A stretch of 56,819 nt of DNA from Rubripirellula sp. (GTDB taxonomy: Bacteria; Planctomycetota; Planctomycetia; Pirellulales; Pirellulaceae). The translations under genes were made by a program, and so were the position numbers. Where the stretch lies: NCBI GenBank assembly GCA_012270065.1, contig JAAXJB010000115.1:102524-159342 (forward strand), read 5' to 3'. The notes under the pieces are model-generated. The model was not told the origin of the DNA and searched no databases. It was given only the letters and a program-made list of their open reading frames with translations. How positions within the stretch are numbered: the first letter of the stretch is position 1; the number at the start of each line of letters is the position of its first letter. Below are positions 1 through 8,770 of this stretch, piece by piece.

Positions 1-343
1 AAACTATAAAAAACTGTCTTGTTCGATCAGTGCCAGATCGCAAGGCTGACCGAGTGGCAGAGAATCCAGGGGTTTTCAGAATCAGGCGTTACATCGAAGG
101 ATAAAGACCAGATGCAATCCCCGCTGTATGGATTGAGCACGGCAGGGTTCCATCACAGAGATGAAAGATACGTTGCAGACTTCTGCGAACACAGAATTAT
201 TGGTGCTGAGGAGACGGAGTCGAGCTGAATTGCGATGCTAAGGCATGCATATCGGAATGAGCAACCAATCAGCCTGTTCAATACACATGCAGGAAGCGAA
301 AAGCGAATCCATAACACATTCTTATTTGTCAAAGTAGATTGAT
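1..343. other. intergenic, no gene seen
   Basis: No reading frame here looks like a real protein: the short open frames on both strands have no recognisable domain, signal peptide or convincing ribosome binding site. The stretch probably holds the tail of the upstream intergenic region and the promoter of the small gene starting at 344. Confidence 0.5.
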
Positions 344-556
344 ATGAACAAACCATGGCTTGACGGGCCGGGACCAAAAGATCGTGCAATCGCACGCATG
401 TGGCAAGGCGGCCCGCTATTTCTCATCGGAGCGCTAAGCACTGCCTTTACCTATTTCAACTTGGGATTTATCTGGTCTTGGACCGTTATCTCAGGAGTAC
501 TCGGTTTGTTCTGGTTCCTGGCAGGATTAATCACTTATCTGACTGGCGTTGAGTGA
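344..556 (+). CDS. small two-pass membrane protein, unknown function
   Basis: A 70-residue protein not assigned to a known family. The first ~20 residues are polar and charged (WLDGPGPKDRAIARMW). Two hydrophobic segments follow at about residues 21-40 (GGPLFLIGALSTAFTYF) and 43-66, with a short turn between, so a small inner-membrane hairpin protein is likely. The ATG at 344 is the only sensible start; there is no strong Shine-Dalgarno sequence. It sits alone, about 270 bases upstream of the sulfatase at 829 on the same strand. The amino-acid composition is natural for a membrane protein, which is the main reason to believe it. Confidence 0.7.
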   Translation: MNKPWLDGPGPKDRAIARMWQGGPLFLIGALSTAFTYFNLGFIWSWTVISGVLGLFWFLAGLITYLTGVE

Positions 557-828
557 TTCAAGTCACGACAAGTCTCTGCTATCCCCTCTGTCAGAACTGT
601 AGCTTCATTGCACTCTTCTCTTGCCACCGATAAACGCTTCACAAAACTTTTGCGAACGGACGGATTGGAAAACGCCAGCAGATGTTTTATCTGGGCATCG
701 CTCGCATAATCACGATTCAGATGCCGTGTCTTGATTAAGATACAATCTGCAGAGCCCTCTGACCGGTGGCGTACCACAGCACATGCACCAGTCGTTGGCA
801 ACAATCATCGTTATCCCGGGAAATAGAC

Positions 829-2319
829 ATGACGTTTCGGCACTACCCATTGCCTTCAATTCTGACGACCGTAATTGTGTGCGGCATTATGTCATTCCTT
901 GCTATGGGGTCAGGTATCCCAACAGCCTGGGCTGAAGCTTCCAAGGGGACGCGTAAACCAAACTTCATCATCATCTTCACCGATGATCAGGGCTATCAGG
1001 ACCTCGGTTGTTTTGGTTCGCCGTCAATTCGAACCCCCAACATTGATCGAATGGCCAACGAGGGTATCCGCTTCACGCATTTCTATGCACAAACAGTATG
1101 TGGTCCTTCCCGTGCGGCGTTGATGACAGGTTGTTATCCGCTCAGGGTCGCGAAAAAAGCGAATAACCAGAAAGAAATTCATCCCTCATTGCATACCCAA
1201 GAAATCACCATCGCTGAGATTCTAAAGGATCGCGGTTACAAGACTGCCTGTTATGGGAAGTGGGACCTCGCCGGACATCGACAGAAGGGATACGACAGGA
1301 ATCTCCTGCCAACAAAACAAGGATTCGATTATTTTTTTGGCACACCAACCAGTAACGACTCAGTGACCAACCTCCTGCGGAATGAAACGCTCATTGAACC
1401 AAAAAGCGACATGTCAATGTTGACAAAACGTTATACCGATGAAGCGTTGGAGTTCATCCGCAGAAACAGAGACAACGAATTCTTCATTTATCTTGCCCAT
1501 ACCATGCCTCATTTGAGGCTAGCTGCTTCTGAGGATTTCAATGGCAAGTCTCGACGCGGTCTTTATGGTGATGTGATTGAAGAGATTGATTTCAATGTAG
1601 GCAGGATTCTGAAGACCGTACGGGAACTCGGGCTCGAAAGAGATACTTACATCATCTTTACCAGCGACAATGGACCGTGGTATCTAGACCGGCACCCTGC
1701 GCTGAGTAAGCAAAAAGACCAGGGCGGGTCTCATGGAGGTGATTCAGCACCACTGCGTGGACATAAAACATCCACATGGGAGGGTGGATTGCGGGTTCCG
1801 TGTGTCATGTGGGCGCCGGGGCGGATTCCGGAAGGATTGGTTAGCCCTCAACTCACAACAACCATGGATATTCTGCCAACGCTAGCGCATCTTGCAGGAG
1901 GAAACATACCGCGGGACCGCATCATTGACGGCAAGAACATATCCGACCTGATGCACGGCAAGACAGACGCAAAGAGCGAGACTGATGCATTCTATTACTA
2001 TGGTCATACGCAATTGATGGCTGTTCGCTCGGACAAGTGGAAGCTGCATCTGCCTCGCAGCATAAATACGATGGAACGCTGGAACGTCTTTCATCGTGAA
2101 TCCGATATTGTCGATTTTTCCAAACCGCATCTCTACAATTTGGAAGAGGATCCTGGTGAACAAAACAATTTGGCGGAAACTCACCCTGAGACCGTCAAGG
2201 AATTGATCATCCTTGCTGATCGTGCTCGAAATGATATTGGCGATTACAACCGAATTGGGCAGAACGCCCGGTTCTTTGATCCCCAGCCTCGCAGAACTGA
2301 TATCAAGGATGAATGGTGA
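829..2319 (+). CDS. secreted sulfatase (formylglycine-dependent, Cys type)
   Basis: Alkaline-phosphatase-superfamily sulfatase of 496 residues, expected to hydrolyse sulfate esters outside the cytoplasm. Residues 1-35 form a signal peptide ending near AWA. The metal-binding Asp pair is at 52-53 (FTDDQGY). The maturation motif is VCGPSRAALMTG, with Cys91 as the residue converted to formylglycine and Arg95 conserved. A second metal site is at about 279 (FTSDNGP). The C-terminus carries the family's YNLEEDPGEQNNLA segment. The frame is open from 766, but 829 is preferred because the signal peptide begins there; upstream residues look random. The nearest downstream gene is the desaturase-like protein at 2832, and a GAAA-loop hairpin lies 87 bases past the stop. 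The exact substrate cannot be read from sequence. Confidence 0.95.
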   Translation: MTFRHYPLPSILTTVIVCGIMSFLAMGSGIPTAWAEASKGTRKPNFIIIFTDDQGYQDLGCFGSPSIRTPNIDRMANEGIRFTHFYAQTVCGPSRAALMTGCYPLRVAKKANNQKEIHPSLHTQEITIAEILKDRGYKTACYGKWDLAGHRQKGYDRNLLPTKQGFDYFFGTPTSNDSVTNLLRNETLIEPKSDMSMLTKRYTDEALEFIRRNRDNEFFIYLAHTMPHLRLAASEDFNGKSRRGLYGDVIEEIDFNVGRILKTVRELGLERDTYIIFTSDNGPWYLDRHPALSKQKDQGGSHGGDSAPLRGHKTSTWEGGLRVPCVMWAPGRIPEGLVSPQLTTTMDILPTLAHLAGGNIPRDRIIDGKNISDLMHGKTDAKSETDAFYYYGHTQLMAVRSDKWKLHLPRSINTMERWNVFHRESDIVDFSKPHLYNLEEDPGEQNNLAETHPETVKELIILADRARNDIGDYNRIGQNARFFDPQPRRTDIKDEW

Positions 2320-2405
2320 CAGGTCAGGATGTAGAAATCGTTCCATTCGACTTGTTTTTTTGGTTTCGAATCAGTTCACCCTTAGGCGTCAAGAATGATT
2401 CTTCA

Positions 2406-2425
2406 CATGTTACGAAAGTAACATG
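2406..2425. repeat. 8-bp inverted repeat with GAAA loop downstream of sulfatase
   Basis: CATGTTAC-GAAA-GTAACATG forms a perfect 8-bp stem closed by a GNRA tetraloop, 87 bases after the sulfatase stop. No U-tract follows, so it is not a canonical intrinsic terminator; it could protect the mRNA 3' end. The rest of 2320-2831 (about 510 bases) shows no gene that I would defend. Confidence 0.5.
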
Positions 2426-2831
2426 GGCTGATGACAGTCGATGGCTGAAATCAAATCAGTGTCAATGAAGAAATGCAGAAGCCATCCAGAAACTGCTTTT
2501 GAGCTTTTGGGCCGCATCTCGCTACGAGATTGATCGATGGCTGTAAATGCTGTGTATTGCTCCTGGATTTCGAATTCCATCGGCACGCGGGAAGTTCGTT
2601 CTATTATCGGAAAACGGAGCCGCAATGAATTGTGGTGAGTGTGCTTCCACTGTTAGGTTGCTAGATCCGACGTCAATCACTGCATATAGAGGACGATCGC
2701 ACCGATCCTGCGCGGGCTTCAGGACTGGGGTACAGTTGTTCCCGTGCAGCATGCGTTCAGTGCTTTTTTGCCATGGTGTTTGTCGTCACAACAGTAATGT
2801 TGTCTTATCCCCTCAAATTACATGACTGCAC

Positions 2832-3614
2832 ATGCACGTGGAAAACAATCATCGAAACGCTGTGGCCGCGGATCCGGATGTGAACAAGCCTCCAGTTAAA
2901 AAAGGACTTACATTCTGGCTGTTCATACCCAGTGTTTTGTTGGTGATTTGGCTTTTTGTGGAATTTGAGTCAGGTGCGATTTCATGGTGGGAGAACTGGC
3001 TATTGGCAAGTCCACTTTACTACTTCCTGATCATTCTCAGCCACGACGCGGTTCATTCGACGGCGCATAAGAATCGATTCGCAAACAACCTGGTGGGTTG
3101 GCTCGGGACCGCAATTTTTGCGATCCCATTTCCTTTGGTGAGGCGTGCACATCTGAGCCACCACGCAAGAGAAGGCGAGGCTGACGACATAGAACAATTC
3201 GCTTACAAACGTGGACCAACTCTACCAGTTCGAATATTGTTCGGTAATCTGATGTACTACAGATTTTTGTCGAGGTGTTCGAGCAGGTTGTGGGGACTGG
3301 CGATTGTAACCGTCGTTGCTTTCATTTTTCTGTTTGGCTTTTTTCCCCGTGAATCGCTGCTGGGGTGGTTCCTACCCATGCAAACGGGTACGTGTTACAT
3401 CATGTTCACGACGATTTGGATCCCCCACGGGCCCAGATCAAGATGGTGGATGGATAACTTTCCTGTCGTCACCGGTTTCCACGAAGACCATCACGCCAAA
3501 CCTAATTATCCGTTCCACCAGTTAACACGAAAGGCAGTTCGACACTATGCACGCCACCCTCACCGTAGGGTTTTAGCCGCGGGTAGGGAATTACCGGCTG
3601 CCGTGACGCGATGA
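2832..3614 (+). CDS. fatty acid desaturase / carotene hydroxylase-like integral membrane protein
   Basis: A 260-residue integral membrane di-iron protein of the fatty-acid desaturase superfamily. Three His boxes are visible: HDAVHSTAH at about 71-79, HLSHH at about 107-111 and HEDHH at about 217-221. Hydrophobic segments lie around 25-43, 55-70, 90-105, 155-175 and 185-205, as expected for this fold. It is shorter than acyl-lipid desaturases (about 300-380 residues), and its size and box spacing are closer to beta-carotene hydroxylase/ketolase relatives (CrtR/CrtW-like), so a carotenoid or lipid substrate are both possible. The N-terminal ~22 residues are polar. The last ~25 residues are Arg-rich and unusual. 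No carotenoid genes are nearby. The ATG at 2832 is the first in frame. Confidence 0.8.
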   Translation: MHVENNHRNAVAADPDVNKPPVKKGLTFWLFIPSVLLVIWLFVEFESGAISWWENWLLASPLYYFLIILSHDAVHSTAHKNRFANNLVGWLGTAIFAIPFPLVRRAHLSHHAREGEADDIEQFAYKRGPTLPVRILFGNLMYYRFLSRCSSRLWGLAIVTVVAFIFLFGFFPRESLLGWFLPMQTGTCYIMFTTIWIPHGPRSRWWMDNFPVVTGFHEDHHAKPNYPFHQLTRKAVRHYARHPHRRVLAAGRELPAAVTR

Positions 3615-3651
3615 CACGGTGTTGGCATTCCACCGCGTGGTTACCAAAAGT

Positions 3652-3674
3652 GCCAAGTCATGCTTGGTTTTCTT
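3652..3674 (+). terminator. weak candidate terminator after desaturase-like gene
   Basis: CCAAG-TCATG-CTTGG is a 5-bp hairpin, extendable by one G-U pair, followed immediately by TTTTCTT, 38 bases after the stop at 3614. The stem is short, so this is only a possible intrinsic terminator. Confidence 0.35.
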
Positions 3675-4256
3675 CCTGGTAGTAGAGTGGCTGGAGTTAT
3701 GCAAGTGGCTACATATTTCGTGATCACTCAGTGAATTCTTTTGAAGTTTTAGTGGGTTTTAAGGGATAGCAAGAAATACTTTCAGAGCAAGAAAAGGATC
3801 AGGACCCGAAAATAGTAGATTCTTGCTACTGGCTGGTTAAGGTCGACGCCATAGCACAGCCGTTTACATCATGTGATGTACCGCAACAATCGTAAAAAAT
3901 GCAATTGATTCGAACATTATCTTGGACGGTACGTTGAAGAGTCCGTCAAATTACGCGCATTTGGCCTCATTCATGACTAGTAACCTGCGTAATGACGTGA
4001 GTTGTATGCAAAAATCTGGCAACGGCCGTGGACTTCTGCCTACCACCAGACGGCAGGTGACATTGGCAATACTTTTATGCATACTGTTAAACTCATTACA
4101 ATCTTAGGTTGGCAGGAACGCATTTCCCCTGTAGCTGAGCGGTGTGTATGGAAATCGATTTGAGATTGTCGGGGGCTTCTCGCGTCGCTGCGGCAAAAAC
4201 GGTTTTTTGAGGTGGGGAAAGGTCGCTGCAGATGCAGTGACGGAGTATCGGAGGGC
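3675..4256. other. intergenic, nothing recognised
   Basis: About 580 bases without a supportable gene. Short open frames exist on both strands, but none has a domain, signal peptide or ribosome binding site that would support it. The promoter for the gene at 4257 should lie at the right-hand end. Confidence 0.5.
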
Positions 4257-4571
4257 ATGATGGCCATTGATATGTATAAACGTGAATACATTCCTCTCGA
4301 TCCACCTGCTAAGACACGGTCAGGTTTACAGAGAGGGGATCGTGTCATCGTGGCCCGCTTGCCGTCCGTGCAGGAACTCAATCATTGGAAGGATGCATGG
4401 TTGCCTCACATGGACAGGTCGGTTGGGAGCATTGGAACAGTGTCATATGTTTCTGGCCCCACTTCTGTGTGCATTGAATTCGATGACCTTACGAAACTGA
4501 ACGGATTCAACTACCCGGACGCTTGTGTCACCAAGATGGGGACCAGCATGGTTGAGCAATCCAAACGATGA
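4257..4571 (+). CDS. small soluble protein, unknown, SH3-like barrel pattern
   Basis: A 104-residue protein starting MMAIDMYKREY, with GGAG-type ribosome binding sequence just upstream (cggagtatcggagggc). The open frame runs back to 4212 but those residues look random. The core, GDRVIVARLPS at about 30-40 and GSIGTVSYVSGPTSVCIEFDD at about 57-77, has the Gly-Val strand alternation of small SH3/KOW-like barrels that bind nucleic acid or protein. I do not recognise the family, and this fold assignment is inference from strand pattern only. There is no signal peptide or membrane segment, so it should be cytoplasmic. It is isolated from its neighbours by about 440 bases or more on each side. Confidence 0.7.
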   Translation: MMAIDMYKREYIPLDPPAKTRSGLQRGDRVIVARLPSVQELNHWKDAWLPHMDRSVGSIGTVSYVSGPTSVCIEFDDLTKLNGFNYPDACVTKMGTSMVEQSKR

Positions 4572-5010
4572 TTCTTCGCCAAGTTTGAGGCTCGGTTAGG
4601 ATCAAGGTTGCATTCAGTACCAACGCGCAGCAGATGATAGAACTTAATGCGTTTCACCTGCGGTTGTACGCATCCGTTCCGTTCGCAACGTTTGCTTTTG
4701 TAAACCTGCTGAACACTTGATTGGTTGAACATCAGGGTTTACTGCTGGTGGCTGCGTTTTGGAAGTATAACGCGATGATGCTATTTCCAGCCGCTGAAGG
4801 CGGGGGAACATCTTCTGCCCAGCAACCGTGGCGAATTTCATTGTGTATAATTTGCGGCTCCGGTCCCCGCTCACAGCATCCAAGGGCCCGACCTAAGCTG
4901 ACGACTTTTGATTCTCATGTTGGGTTGACTCCGGTTTTAAGCTGGTCAATTTTCCCATTGTTCGAGTTGTCTGAATATTTCTCCCTCCGAAATCCTCGTT
5001 TGAGTGACCC
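4572..5010. other. intergenic, nothing recognised
   Basis: About 440 bases lie between the small SH3-like protein and the acetylesterase gene. Open frames on the minus strand here overlap each other and have no recognisable features. It probably contains the promoter of the gene at 5011. Confidence 0.5.
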
Positions 5011-6468
5011 ATGAAGAAACATCGATTAAATGTGCTATCAGTCCTGCTTGTTCTGCTAACCGGCGTCATATCCAAGGCCGACGTAACATTGCCGTCAATT
5101 GTGGGTGATGGAATGGTTCTGCAGCAGCAGATGCCAGCACCCATTTGGGGATGGGCGAATCCGGGAGAGAAGGTCACGGTTGCGTTTGAAAAGCAGAAGA
5201 AGTCCGTCGTAGCAGACAACAATGGAAAATGGCGCGTAACACTTGAACCATTGGCCGCGAATTCAAATGGCCAGACGCTCACTGTTTCTGGTGACAACAA
5301 AATCAGCGTGTCAGACGTGCTAGTTGGAGAAGTATGGATCTGTTCCGGGCAATCAAACATGGAATGGAGTGTTGCGAACTCGATGAACCCGAAGGAAGAG
5401 ATTAGCAACGCTAAATTCCCGTTGATACGTCTCTTCAATGTTCCTGGCCATACTACCGCTGACAAACCGCAAGATAAGTGTCCTGGAAGTTGGGCCGCAT
5501 GCTCACCGGATTCCGTGAAAGGATTTTCTGCCGTCGGCTATTATTTTGGGCGTCGTTTGTTTCAGGAACTTGATGTGCCAGTCGGTCTCGTGGGATCAAA
5601 CTGGGGAGGAACGCGGATTGAGCCGTGGGTGAGTCTGGACGGATTTCGTTCTGTTCCTGAATTGCAAAACCTCGCAAATCAGGTCGAAACGCTCTGGAAA
5701 GATGGCGGTAAAGTCAACAATCGAACGCCTTCGGCCATCTACAACGCGATGGTTCATCCGCTGGTCCCATACGCGATGCGCGGCGGGATCTGGTATCAAG
5801 GAGAGTCAAATGGGAACGAAGGAATCAGCTACCACCACAAGAAGACAGCTCTGATCAATGGTTGGCGGAAGCTATTTAATCCGGACTTGGCTTTTTATTG
5901 GGTGCAGCTGGCAGACTTCCGCGAATCAAACAACAAACCGGAAGGTGGTGACGGCTGGGCAAAACTTCGTGACGCCCAGCGGACAAGTCTGGCAATCGAC
6001 AACACAGGGATGGCGGTGATTCATGATATTGGCAACGCCAAGGACATCCATCCGCGGAATAAACAGGATGTTGGCTGGCGTTTGGCGCAATGGGCGTTGC
6101 ATCAGAACTATGGCCGCGAAGATTTGGTGCCAGCCGGCCCGCTTTACAAATCTTTAAAAGTAGATGGAAACAAAATCCGACTTAGCTTTGATCACGTCGG
6201 ATCCGGGTTGATGATTGGAAAAAAAGAGGGACTCGCACCAACGACGGAAGACAAAGATAGCCCGCTCGGAAGGTTCGCGATTGCTGGATCTGACAAGGTT
6301 TGGCATTGGGCCGATGCAGTCATCGATGGAAAAACGGTCGTTGTGAGCTCAAAGGATGTAGAGAATCCGGTTGCTGTGCGATACGGATATACCATGAACC
6401 CGCGTGGCGCGAACCTCTACAACCAGGAGGGAATCCCGGCGTCGCCTTTCCGAACCGATGAATGGTAG
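5011..6468 (+). CDS. sialate O-acetylesterase family protein (SGNH-type carbohydrate esterase)
   Basis: A 485-residue secreted carbohydrate esterase that should remove O-acetyl groups from sialic acid or other decorated sugars. Residues 1-23 are a signal peptide. An N-terminal beta-sandwich covers roughly 24-105. The catalytic serine motif is GQSNME at 113-118 (Ser115). The conserved WYQGESNG block is at about 260-267, and the Asp-x-His region DIHPRNKQDVGWRLA at about 345-359 supplies the remaining catalytic residues. Length and block order match the family. The start ATG follows only a weak Shine-Dalgarno (gagtgaccc). It fits functionally with the upstream sulfatase as a glycan side-group remover, though more than 2.5 kb and two unrelated genes separate them. 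Confidence 0.93.
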   Translation: MKKHRLNVLSVLLVLLTGVISKADVTLPSIVGDGMVLQQQMPAPIWGWANPGEKVTVAFEKQKKSVVADNNGKWRVTLEPLAANSNGQTLTVSGDNKISVSDVLVGEVWICSGQSNMEWSVANSMNPKEEISNAKFPLIRLFNVPGHTTADKPQDKCPGSWAACSPDSVKGFSAVGYYFGRRLFQELDVPVGLVGSNWGGTRIEPWVSLDGFRSVPELQNLANQVETLWKDGGKVNNRTPSAIYNAMVHPLVPYAMRGGIWYQGESNGNEGISYHHKKTALINGWRKLFNPDLAFYWVQLADFRESNNKPEGGDGWAKLRDAQRTSLAIDNTGMAVIHDIGNAKDIHPRNKQDVGWRLAQWALHQNYGREDLVPAGPLYKSLKVDGNKIRLSFDHVGSGLMIGKKEGLAPTTEDKDSPLGRFAIAGSDKVWHWADAVIDGKTVVVSSKDVENPVAVRYGYTMNPRGANLYNQEGIPASPFRTDEW

Positions 6469-6627
6469 TTTTTTCCAGGTCGCCTCATTGTGATGCGACG
6501 AATTGGAAGAACTAATATTTGAATGCGAATGTTTTTAGGACGGTTGCGTGCAGGATGTCCCGCACGCAATCGTTTGAAACCAGGGCACTTTGCCGTTGAG
6601 GTAGAAAAACCAGGTTCAAAAGTGAGC

Positions 6628-6945
6628 TCAAGGAATCTCGTGCCCAGGTGACACCGGGCCAGCGGCCTGTCCCGGCTGCATCAGTTGGTTGGCTGCCAGT
6701 CCAAGTCCTGCGGTGATGAGCAGGAGACAAAATCCCAGGGATGCCAAACAGCCACATCCCTCAATGCAGCACGCCCCGGTTTCCAAAGCCGTTCCGGCCG
6801 CACTTCCGGTTTTGCGTTTGCCAGCATTTGAGTCATTTTCTTTCGTCGGCAGATCGTCGTGAAACGAATCAGGTTTTCGCTTTTTGTGACGGGAAAACAC
6901 ATGCACCTCTTCTTCAAATGCTGACAACTGGAACGTTGATTTCAT
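6628..6945 (-). CDS. small Cys-rich single-pass membrane protein, unknown
   Basis: A 105-residue protein beginning MKSTFQLSAFEEEVHVF. Residues 1-55 are charged and probably cytoplasmic or disordered (HKKRKPDSFHDDLPTKEND). A Cys-rich hydrophobic stretch follows at about 65-90 (CCIEGCGCLASLGFCLLL), forming one membrane segment, and a short Gly/Pro-rich tail ends the protein. The frame is open further upstream to 7182 but that part looks random, so 6945 is chosen. The family is not recognised. The clustered Cys residues next to the membrane could be lipidated or bind metal, but this is speculation. The next gene on this strand (7124-7699) is 178 bases upstream. Confidence 0.6.
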   Translation of the reverse strand: MKSTFQLSAFEEEVHVFSRHKKRKPDSFHDDLPTKENDSNAGKRKTGSAAGTALETGACCIEGCGCLASLGFCLLLITAGLGLAANQLMQPGQAAGPVSPGHEIP

Positions 6946-7123
6946 CCGAATGATACAAATGGCATGAGGACCAAAAAAGCCCGGTGTGATTGAAGCACAT
7001 GCAGCGACAGAAATGAAAGCACTGTGCGGTTGCACCAAACACGCTAGAGAGTTGGTGGAGTTAGGTTTTAGCAAAACCAGCGTCGCACGCATTGGCGGGG
7101 GGCAGCGGGATTGCAGGCAACCG

Positions 7124-7699
7124 TCAGTCACCGTTTTGTACGCGTTTCCACTGTGCTTTTGGCAGGGGACCGCGCGGGCCAATGATCAAGTCACCTTGCA
7201 GTCTGTAATGCTCGCCTAGTCGAACACCCCGGGATTGCACAAGACAAACGATGCGAAGGTCCTCCGAGACCGCATAGAGTCCTGTGGCTCTTCTCCCGTT
7301 GAAATCGCAGGAATAGGTGCCATCACGTCCCTCAATATTGAAGTGCAGTACGTGTCCCGTGCCGTCGGTTGCCTCCCAGACTCCGCTTAATTGTCCGGGG
7401 CTTCGTTCGCCGAAGGTCCAGTTTCGTTCCTGTTTAAATGATTTCAACCGGGATTCCAAATCGCTTTTAGTTATCGCTTGCTCTTCACTCGTTTCATGCC
7501 GGGGCTCGGTTTGTGCTTCGGAAAGTACAGGAGTCCCCCCGTCTGCGTCGGACGCGGTGTCCTGTGCTGCGGATGTTTCTAGCTCGGACATATCCGACGA
7601 TTGCCGTTGGAGCGATCTTGAGCTGAGTTCATCGGGTTTCTGGCATCCAATGACTGAAATCAGAAAGCAAAGAAATCCGAGGCGACAAAATGGCGTCAT
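7124..7699 (-). CDS. lipoprotein of unknown function
   Basis: A 191-residue protein with an N-terminal lipoprotein signal: MTPFCRLGFLCFLISVIGC, with a lipobox ending at Cys19. A long Ser/Glu/Thr-rich disordered linker follows at about 20-85. The C-terminal ~100 residues form a compact domain with the strand-like pattern LSGVWEATDGTGHVLHFNIEG and TYSCDFNGRRATGLYAV, suggesting a small beta-barrel that may bind a ligand. I do not recognise the family. It is expected at the periplasmic or outer face of the membrane and is the first gene of a minus-strand pair with the Cys-rich membrane protein. Confidence 0.8.
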   Translation of the reverse strand: MTPFCRLGFLCFLISVIGCQKPDELSSRSLQRQSSDMSELETSAAQDTASDADGGTPVLSEAQTEPRHETSEEQAITKSDLESRLKSFKQERNWTFGERSPGQLSGVWEATDGTGHVLHFNIEGRDGTYSCDFNGRRATGLYAVSEDLRIVCLVQSRGVRLGEHYRLQGDLIIGPRGPLPKAQWKRVQNGD

Positions 7700-8108
7700 G
7701 ATGGTTCTGCTTTCATGATCGTAAGAGGAAATTTGATCCTGGCGCTCCGAACAGCCGGATGAGATCGCGTAACCAATTTACAGCGAGATGGAAATATGGA
7801 AGCGACCGGACTGCCAGCGTGATTTGGTACTAACTGACGTCCTTCATCACGCTTGGATACACAGGGGGACACGAAGAACTGTGCAGGGTCTTAGGAGGCG
7901 GAAACCATTTTCTGAAGAAAAGACGGATCTGTCGAGTTTGGAATCGTGGATGGCAGCATTTTCCTCAGCACACTGATTTCCTCAGCAAAATGAGGGTTCG
8001 AGGCCGGGTTCGAGACCAAATAGATAACACCGCGAAAGCGTTTTGCAGGTTTTGAACCATGTTTCAAGCGTGCCCCGCGCGAATGGCCACGCGTCACCGC
8101 AGTGTCTC
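7700..8108. other. intergenic, nothing recognised
   Basis: About 400 bases between two minus-strand genes. A handful of short open frames overlap one another here, none with a ribosome binding site or domain. It should contain the lipoprotein promoter near its left end. Confidence 0.45.
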
Positions 8109-8318
8109 TCAAAAACCAGTACTTTCCACTTCGTCATCACTGATGACGGCCGCGTCCGTCGACGTTGCTATTTTGATCGCCTCCTTGATAGACCGCGACA
8201 TCCACTGGTCTTCCTGTCCCTCGGGGACCCGCCCCGCAGCGATGTATGCCGAGTAAATCTGGATAGCGCCCGCAGCGACGACGGATTCACTCTTTTGCAA
8301 TTTAATATGTTTCGCCAT
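8109..8318 (-). CDS. small conserved-looking cytoplasmic protein, unknown
   Basis: A 69-residue soluble protein with helical composition (KSESVVAAGAIQIYSAYIAAG and WMSRSIKEAIKIATSTDAAV). A good Shine-Dalgarno sequence (gggag, six bases before the ATG) supports the start. It has no signal peptide and an acidic C-terminus (SDDEVES). I do not recognise a named family; the regular amphipathic pattern and natural composition argue that it is real. It is monocistronic, with over 400 bases on either side. Confidence 0.72.
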   Translation of the reverse strand: MAKHIKLQKSESVVAAGAIQIYSAYIAAGRVPEGQEDQWMSRSIKEAIKIATSTDAAVISDDEVESTGF

Positions 8319-8770
8319 TTCCGACTCCCGGTGTGATTCTGCCGTTTTGTACTGCGTGTATTTTAGTCAGCCATTTCCGAAATGGCATTTGCCAACCCAA
8401 ACCACAACTGATCTTTGCTCGGATCGCTGGGCTTCAGCCTTTTGGTCTACGCGAAGCAGCACTTGGCAGAGTGTACCAGAATGTAGAAGCGTGTCACACA
8501 CTCTTAATTGAACGCCGATTTACGGGGCTAAGCGGTTTGTCAGTATTAGTTGAACCACCGGTAATGGATGGACAGATTCCCTGCATCATAATTTTGTAGA
8601 TTCGATGGGTTGTTCAATACGCTGATGCTTTGGTGCTGTTCTCAGCAGAAGTAGCTGCTGTTTGCCAGTTAATTGAAAAAATCACGCTTGGTTAATCAAT
8701 GGGAGCGATCTTCCCGTTATATTGGCGGGATCAACCGAATGAATACCATTCATCAAAAGCTTCTATCAGG
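8319..8770. other. intergenic between divergent genes, nothing recognised
   Basis: About 450 bases separate a minus-strand small gene and the plus-strand oxidoreductase, so promoters for both should lie here. An 88-codon plus-strand open frame at 8333 has no start signal or domain and is not annotated. Confidence 0.45.

Noticed and set aside
535-804. 89-codon minus-strand open frame upstream of the first sulfatase
   Set aside because: No start signal, domain or signal peptide; it overlaps the promoter region of a well-supported gene on the other strand.
2354-2361. Run of T after the sulfatase stop as a terminator
   Set aside because: No stem of useful length precedes it.
2547-2825. 92-codon plus-strand frame upstream of the desaturase-like gene
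   Set aside because: Composition looks random and there is no ribosome binding site; other frames in the same stretch are equally open.
8333-8599. 88-codon plus-strand open frame between divergent genes
   Set aside because: No recognisable protein features; most likely chance in an intergenic stretch.
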